Shown here one piece after another: positions 5,076-8,270 of a stretch of 8,270 bases of DNA; position 1 is the first letter of the stretch, and the number at the start of each line of letters is the position of its first letter. Position numbers and translations under genes: made by a program. The notes under the pieces are model-generated. The model searched no databases and was not told where the DNA came from. It worked only from the letters and a program-made list of their open reading frames with translations. This DNA is from an uncultured Collinsella sp. (GTDB lineage Bacteria > Actinomycetota > Coriobacteriia > Coriobacteriales > Coriobacteriaceae), in contig URZN01000041.1 of assembly GCA_900552345.1 (NCBI GenBank), positions 1 through 8,270 on the forward strand, in the 5' to 3' direction.

Positions 5076-6068
5076 TTAGTAGTCAAGCTTCCACATGTAG
5101 CGGCGCGTCATGTAGTCCTTGTGGGTGACGGCGGAAAGCGCACGCATGTAGACGTTGTTGAGGATCGGGGCAAAGATCAGGTGGTTGAAGTACTCGCTCA
5201 CGCTGTCCTTGATGTCGTTGAGGCCGAGCTCCTTGGCGTCGAGCTGATAGACGCGCTCGCCACCGTACTGGTTGACGAAGCGGATGCCGCGCTCGTCGTT
5301 GCAGCGGCTGCGGCCGACGCTGATGAGCTGGAACAGCGAGGTACGCTTGTCCAGGATCTCGAAGGGGCCGTGGAAGAAGTCGCAGGTGTTGATGGTGCAG
5401 GAGTCGATCTGCAGCATCTCCTGCACGTTGCAGATGCTAAAGACGTAGGCGGCACCAAAGAGCGGACCCTGAGCCATGACGTTGATGCAGGGCTTGTCGG
5501 CGTTCTGCTCGGCCCACTTGGCAGCAAGCGGACAGGTGTACTCGACGGCCTTGCGATAGATGGGGTCGACCAAGTCGAACGCGGCCATAGCGGTCTCGTA
5601 CTCGGCATAGCCCTCGGTCTGCTGCGTAAGCTCCATGGCGATCATGGTCACGACGGCGGAGTTGGTGCGGCCCATGCAGGACTCGTCGACGGCCAGGCTG
5701 TCGTACTGGATCTTGTAGTCGCAGACCTCGGTGAGGCCGGACTCGTCAACATAGATGGCGATGGTGCTGGCGCCGTGGTCCTTGGCGACCTGGGCGGCAA
5801 CGATGGTCTCCTTGGTGCCGCGCATGGACACGACGACGGCCAGGGTGTTCTCGTTGACGTAGGCCGGGGTGGCGTGCACGAACTCGTTGCTGGTGTAGCT
5901 GGAGCTCACGACCTGCGTGGCCTCGTGCTCCATAAAGTACTGGGCAGGATAGTTGCCGCCGTTGGATCCGCCAGCGCCAATCCACACGACGTGCTTGATG
6001 CCGCCCTTGTCTGCCTTGTCAGCCAAAACCTGGGAGACGACATCCTTAACCTGTTCCTGAGTAGTCAT
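5076..6068 (-). CDS. FraB/FrlB/GfrF-family phospho-Amadori deglycase (SIS domain), complete
   Basis: A 330-residue cytosolic enzyme of the SIS family, predicted to cleave a 6-phosphorylated sugar-amino acid adduct to glucose-6-phosphate and free amino acid. Seen: GAGGSNGGNYPAQYF at 31-45, NEFVHATPAYVNE at 61-73, GTKET at 84-88, QQTEGYAEYE at 149-158, EMLQ at 217-220, DFFHGPFEI at 230-238, and a C-terminus ending TRRYMWKLDY, as in FraB/FrlB proteins. E217 and H233 are 16 residues apart, the spacing I recall for the catalytic Glu and His of Salmonella FraB, so the site looks intact. Start: the ATG at 6066-6068 has AAAGG about ten bases upstream. It is divergent from gntR, and a paralogue follows the PTS. 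Fructoselysine, glucoselysine, fructose-asparagine or another Amadori substrate cannot be told apart. Confidence 0.88.
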   Translation of the reverse strand: MTTQEQVKDVVSQVLADKADKGGIKHVVWIGAGGSNGGNYPAQYFMEHEATQVVSSSYTSNEFVHATPAYVNENTLAVVVSMRGTKETIVAAQVAKDHGASTIAIYVDESGLTEVCDYKIQYDSLAVDESCMGRTNSAVVTMIAMELTQQTEGYAEYETAMAAFDLVDPIYRKAVEYTCPLAAKWAEQNADKPCINVMAQGPLFGAAYVFSICNVQEMLQIDSCTINTCDFFHGPFEILDKRTSLFQLISVGRSRCNDERGIRFVNQYGGERVYQLDAKELGLNDIKDSVSEYFNHLIFAPILNNVYMRALSAVTHKDYMTRRYMWKLDY

Positions 6069-6106
6069 CGTGCATCAGCCTTTCTTCTCGTTTGATGCTC
6101 TCGATG

Positions 6107-6153
6107 GCATACAAGTTACATACATGTTTTGGTTATGTCGACTAGTTGTATGC
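6107..6153. promoter_or_regulatory. Divergent SIS/gntR control region with CATACA half-sites
   Basis: In the 205-bp spacer between the divergent SIS and gntR genes, GCATACAA (6107-6114) is the reverse complement of TTGTATGC (6146-6153). CATACA also recurs at 6119-6124, 11 bp from the first copy, within ACATACATGT. GntR/UTRA regulators commonly bind such dyads beside their own gene, so this is a candidate operator. A weak minus-strand promoter TCGACA-17-TAACTT lies inside it. Promoter elements are tentative. Confidence 0.45.
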
Positions 6154-6174
6154 TATATTTATCTTAGAATTTTT

Positions 6175-6206
6175 GCTGGTAAGGTTTTCGGTAGCTCGAT
6201 ACCAGC
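6175..6206. repeat. Inverted repeat in gntR leader
   Basis: GCTGGTA (6175-6181) and TACCAGC (6200-6206) flank an 18-nt loop, about 70 bp upstream of the gntR ATG. It is followed by GGTTTTATTGTT. It could be a regulatory dyad for gntR; no function is shown. A second dyad, ATGCTT/AAGCAT around GCTTAGAT, lies just downstream near 6230-6249. Confidence 0.35.
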
Positions 6207-6273
6207 GGTTTTATTGTTGTGTTGAATACATGCTTGCTTAGATAAGCATATAAGTTAGATATAGGCTGATCGC

Positions 6274-6996
6274 ATGAACGCTTCATCTAAAAAGAAACTG
6301 GCCCAATACGAGCGCTTGGCGGGTACGCTTCGCGACCGCATCGCCGCCGGCATCTACGCACGCGGAGACAAGCTGCCGTCCGAGATGGAGCTCATGGACG
6401 AATCGGGGCTGTCGCGCAGCACCGTGCGCCACGCCCTTAAGGTGCTCGTTGATGAGGGCCTGGTGCGCACCGAGCGCGGGCGTGGCGCCTTTGTGGCCGA
6501 CACGCCCGCGCTCCACGAGAACAACCTAGTGTTTTCGAGCTATACCAAGCAGGTCGAAGGTCAGGGCATGAAGCCCACCACACGTACCGTGGACTCGGGC
6601 TTTGCCAAGGCGGCCGGCAGCATAGCTAAGTTCTTTGACGCCGCCGTGGGCAGCAAGCTCGTCAAACTTGTCCGTCTGCGTTATCTGGACGATGCGCCGC
6701 TGTGCCTGGAGACCACCTATCTACCACCGAGCTTTGAGGCACTCATCGATCGCGATATCAACGGTTCGCTCTACGCCACGCTGCGACAGGAGTTCCATCG
6801 CGCACCGGCACAGGGGCATAAGACCTTTGAGGTGTGCTACGCCTCGCAAAACGAGGCGTTTTTGCTCAACGTTGAGCGCGGGCAGGCGCTGATCCTAATC
6901 ACCGACTACGTCTACGACACCGACGGCCGCCCGCTCCATGTCTCCAAGCGCATCCAGCGCACCGACCGCGCCAAATACACCGAACCCATCGGCTAA
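6274..6996 (+). CDS. GntR-family (HutC/UTRA) transcriptional regulator
   Basis: A 240-residue DNA-binding protein. Seen: an N-terminal winged helix-turn-helix at about residues 9-75, with the GntR hallmark DKLPSEMEL (32-40), the recognition helix region SGLSRSTVRHAL (44-55) and the wing RTERGRGAFV (65-74). A UTRA effector domain follows at about 85-235, including VKLVRLRYLDDAPLCLETTYLP and the C-terminal ITDYVYDTDGRPLHVSKRI. UTRA domains of this branch bind sugar phosphates or amino-acid-like ligands, and FrlR-type members control fructosamine genes. Length is normal. Start: the ATG at 6274 begins the only convincing N-terminus, though its Shine-Dalgarno (AGG) is weak. It is divergent from the deglycase and likely represses the PTS/deglycase genes until the phosphorylated substrate appears. 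That role is inferred from position. It ends convergent to the GNAT gene, 21 bp apart. Confidence 0.92.
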   Translation: MNASSKKKLAQYERLAGTLRDRIAAGIYARGDKLPSEMELMDESGLSRSTVRHALKVLVDEGLVRTERGRGAFVADTPALHENNLVFSSYTKQVEGQGMKPTTRTVDSGFAKAAGSIAKFFDAAVGSKLVKLVRLRYLDDAPLCLETTYLPPSFEALIDRDINGSLYATLRQEFHRAPAQGHKTFEVCYASQNEAFLLNVERGQALILITDYVYDTDGRPLHVSKRIQRTDRAKYTEPIG

Positions 6997-7007
6997 CCTG
7001 CCAAAAT

Positions 7008-7032
7008 AAACCTGTCCCTAAATGGTAGGTTT
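7008..7032. repeat. Weak inverted repeat at gntR/GNAT convergence
   Basis: AAACCT (7008-7013) and AGGTTT (7027-7032) flank GTCCCTAAATGGT across the 21-bp gap and the GNAT stop codon. It could act as a weak bidirectional terminator, but the stem is only 6 bp. The AACCTG-TCCC wording resembles the CTGTCCC cores of the other intergenic palindromes here. Confidence 0.3.
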
Positions 7033-7608
7033 GGGGAGGTCGGGGAACCAGGTTGGTTTGGGTTGGTTGGATGTGCGCTCGGCTAGGACCAGCTCCATCC
7101 AACACATATCGTACCAGCGGCCGAACTTTTGGGCGCAGCGGTCAAAGGCACCCACCAGGCGATATCCCATATGGGCATGGAAATCCTGGCTGTTGTGCGT
7201 CAGGTACTCGTCGTCCTTGTCGTGCGGCACGGCGATGAGGGCGCACATGTTGGTGATGCCCATCGCGACCAGGCATTGCTTGAGCGCGTCATGCAGCTTG
7301 CGACCCAGCCCGCCATGGCGCACATCGCGTGCCAGGTAGATTGACGTCTCGACCGACCAGTCGTATGCCTCGCGGCTGTTAAGCGGACTCACGTAGGCAT
7401 AGCCTACCGGACGCCCGTCCAGCTCCATCACCAGATACGGATAGCGCTTGAGCGTACGCTCGATACGCCCGGCGAACTCCTCAACGCTCGGCACCTCGTA
7501 TTCGCAGGTAATCGCCGTCTGGCGCACATACGGCTCATAGATGGCAAGCAACGTCGGCGCATCATCGGGCGTCGCCAGACGAATCGTCGGCTCGAACATC
7601 TCGGTCAT
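7018..7608 (-). CDS. GNAT N-acetyltransferase, phosphinothricin acetyltransferase-like
   Basis: A 196-residue cytosolic acyltransferase of the GNAT fold, close to the PAT/Bar and MnaT group that acetylates the amino group of amino-acid-like compounds. Seen: the N-terminal IRLATPDDAPTLLAIYEPYV (9-28), the beta-strand/Glu region SVETSIYL (85-92), the acetyl-CoA binding loop RDVRHGGLGRKL (94-105) and the C-terminal HMGYRLVGAFDRCAQKFGRWYDMCWME. The fold ends near residue 175; about 20 proline-rich residues follow (NQPKPTWFPDLPKPTI), encoded by a G-rich plus-strand repeat region, and look like a non-essential extension. Start: the ATG at 7606-7608 has AGAAGG five bases upstream. An upstream ATG at 7632 would overlap the terminator. 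It is downstream of threonine aldolase and separated from it by a strong terminator. Real substrate unknown. Confidence 0.88.
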   Translation of the reverse strand: MTEMFEPTIRLATPDDAPTLLAIYEPYVRQTAITCEYEVPSVEEFAGRIERTLKRYPYLVMELDGRPVGYAYVSPLNSREAYDWSVETSIYLARDVRHGGLGRKLHDALKQCLVAMGITNMCALIAVPHDKDDEYLTHNSQDFHAHMGYRLVGAFDRCAQKFGRWYDMCWMELVLAERTSNQPKPTWFPDLPKPTI

Positions 7609-7624
7609 ACAACCCTTCTCCCTC

Positions 7625-7667
7625 AAAAACAAAGGCCGCCTTGCGCCAAACCCAGCGCAAGGCGGCC
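7625..7667 (-). terminator. Rho-independent terminator of the threonine aldolase gene
   Basis: GGCCGCCTTGCGC (7634-7646) is the exact reverse complement of 7655-7667, with an 8-nt loop. On the minus strand the 13-bp GC-rich stem is followed directly by TTTGTTTTT (7625-7633). It is the clearest terminator in the window. The GNAT Shine-Dalgarno region starts immediately after the T-run, leaving no room for a separate promoter between them. Confidence 0.9.
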
Positions 7668-7685
7668 CCTCGTCATTACATCAGG

Positions 7686-8270
7686 CTACAGAACCGCCGC
7701 CAACGCATCGATATCCTCCTGCGTCGTGGCCCAGCTGGTGCAAAAGCGCACCACCGTGTGAGTATCGTCGTACTTTTCCCAGTACTCGATCGAGGCATGC
7801 TCGCGAATGCGGGCCATGTCCTCGTTGGGCAGAATCACGAACTGCTGGTTGGTCGGCGTCTCCAAGAAGAACTGGTAGCCGCGCTCGTGCAGCACGCGAC
7901 GAAGCGCCTGCGCGGTTTCGATCGCCTGGCGACCAATCTCAAAATACAGGCCGTCGGTAAAGAGCGCCTCAAACTGCACGCCCGTCAGGCGGCCCTTGGC
8001 CAGCAACGCACCGTGCTGCTTGATGCGCGGAATGGGATGCGCCGGAGCGTGCATGCCGCAAAACACCACGGCCTCGCCGCAGAGCGCGCCGCACTTGGTG
8101 CCGCCGATGTAGAACACGTCGCACAGCTGCGCCAGCTCGGGCAGGGTGATATCGTACTCATCGGCCGCCAGTGCATAGGCCAGGCGAGCACCGTCCACAA
8201 ACAGCGGAATCTCGCGCTTCTGGCACACCGCGTGAATCGCCGCGAGCTCGGCCTTGGAGTACAGCGTGCC
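7686..8270 (-). CDS. Low-specificity L-threonine aldolase / beta-eliminating lyase family, N-terminus outside window
   Basis: The C-terminal 194 residues of a PLP enzyme that cleaves L-threonine or L-allo-threonine to glycine and acetaldehyde; full proteins of this family are about 340 residues. Seen: VDGARL (fragment residues 25-30), where the Asp contacts the PLP ring nitrogen, and YIGGTKCGALCGEAVVF with the Schiff-base lysine at fragment residue 59, followed by the small C-terminal domain. The reading frame continues upstream past position 8270 (GTLYSKAELAAIHAV precedes the GTG at 8228), so that GTG is not the start. It belongs to the fold-type I family and is unrelated to the PTS locus as far as can be seen. 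Confidence 0.88.
   Translation of the reverse strand, partial: GTLYSKAELAAIHAVCQKREIPLFVDGARLAYALAADEYDITLPELAQLCDVFYIGGTKCGALCGEAVVFCGMHAPAHPIPRIKQHGALLAKGRLTGVQFEALFTDGLYFEIGRQAIETAQALRRVLHERGYQFFLETPTNQQFVILPNEDMARIREHASIEYWEKYDDTHTVVRFCTSWATTQEDIDALAAVL

Noticed and set aside
4885..5079. 64-codon open frame in the 4709-5075 spacer
   Set aside because: It is laid entirely over the inverted-repeat element and the terminator-like hairpin; no Shine-Dalgarno and no protein-like pattern.
5121..6095. 324-codon plus-strand open frame opposite the complete SIS gene
   Set aside because: Almost the mirror extent of the SIS gene with Val/Leu/Asp/Gly low complexity, typical of antisense frames in high-GC codon-biased genes.

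Overview
This window looks like chromosomal DNA of a gut actinobacterium of the Coriobacteriia, most likely Collinsella or a close relative. The reasons are a high-GC genome with strongly biased codons in the sugar genes, a complete mannose-family PTS, and intergenic palindromes with GGACTGTCCC-like cores that I associate with that group. The genus call is an inference from recognition, not a search result.

Positions 1-6068, minus strand. The reading order is a complete SIS-domain sugar-phosphate deglycase (5076-6068), an EamA/DMT transporter (3590-4672), a mannose-type PTS as IIAB (2484-3407), IIC (1653-2447) and IID (806-1639), and a second SIS deglycase paralogue (starts at 608, runs off the left edge). 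Downstream of 6068, divergently on the plus strand, is a GntR/UTRA regulator (6274-6996). The parts resemble the Salmonella gfr (glucoselysine/fructoselysine) system: a mannose-family PTS plus two deglycases of the FraB/FrlB/GfrF family. The proposed pathway is that the PTS imports an Amadori compound (sugar-amino acid adduct) and phosphorylates it on C6, that one or both deglycases split it into glucose-6-phosphate and free amino acid, that the EamA protein may export surplus amino acid, and that the GntR/UTRA protein senses the phosphorylated intermediate. The substrate is inferred. The PTS and SIS families themselves are clear.

Non-coding parts are rich in structure. A 16-bp motif (14 of 16 identical) lies over the predicted -10 regions of both IIAB and EamA. 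A 21-bp-spaced direct repeat lies upstream of IIAB. The 4709-5075 spacer holds short tandem repeats, a near-perfect 46-nt palindrome and a roughly 100-nt nested inverted-repeat element. The IID-SIS spacer carries several hairpins. The divergent SIS/gntR spacer carries repeated CATACA half-sites.

Positions 7018-8270, minus strand, are ordinary housekeeping or accessory genes: the C-terminal part of a low-specificity threonine aldolase (runs off the right edge), a strong intrinsic terminator, and a PAT-like GNAT acetyltransferase whose start lies only 17 nt after that terminator's T-tract. No tRNA, rRNA, insertion sequence or CRISPR array was seen.
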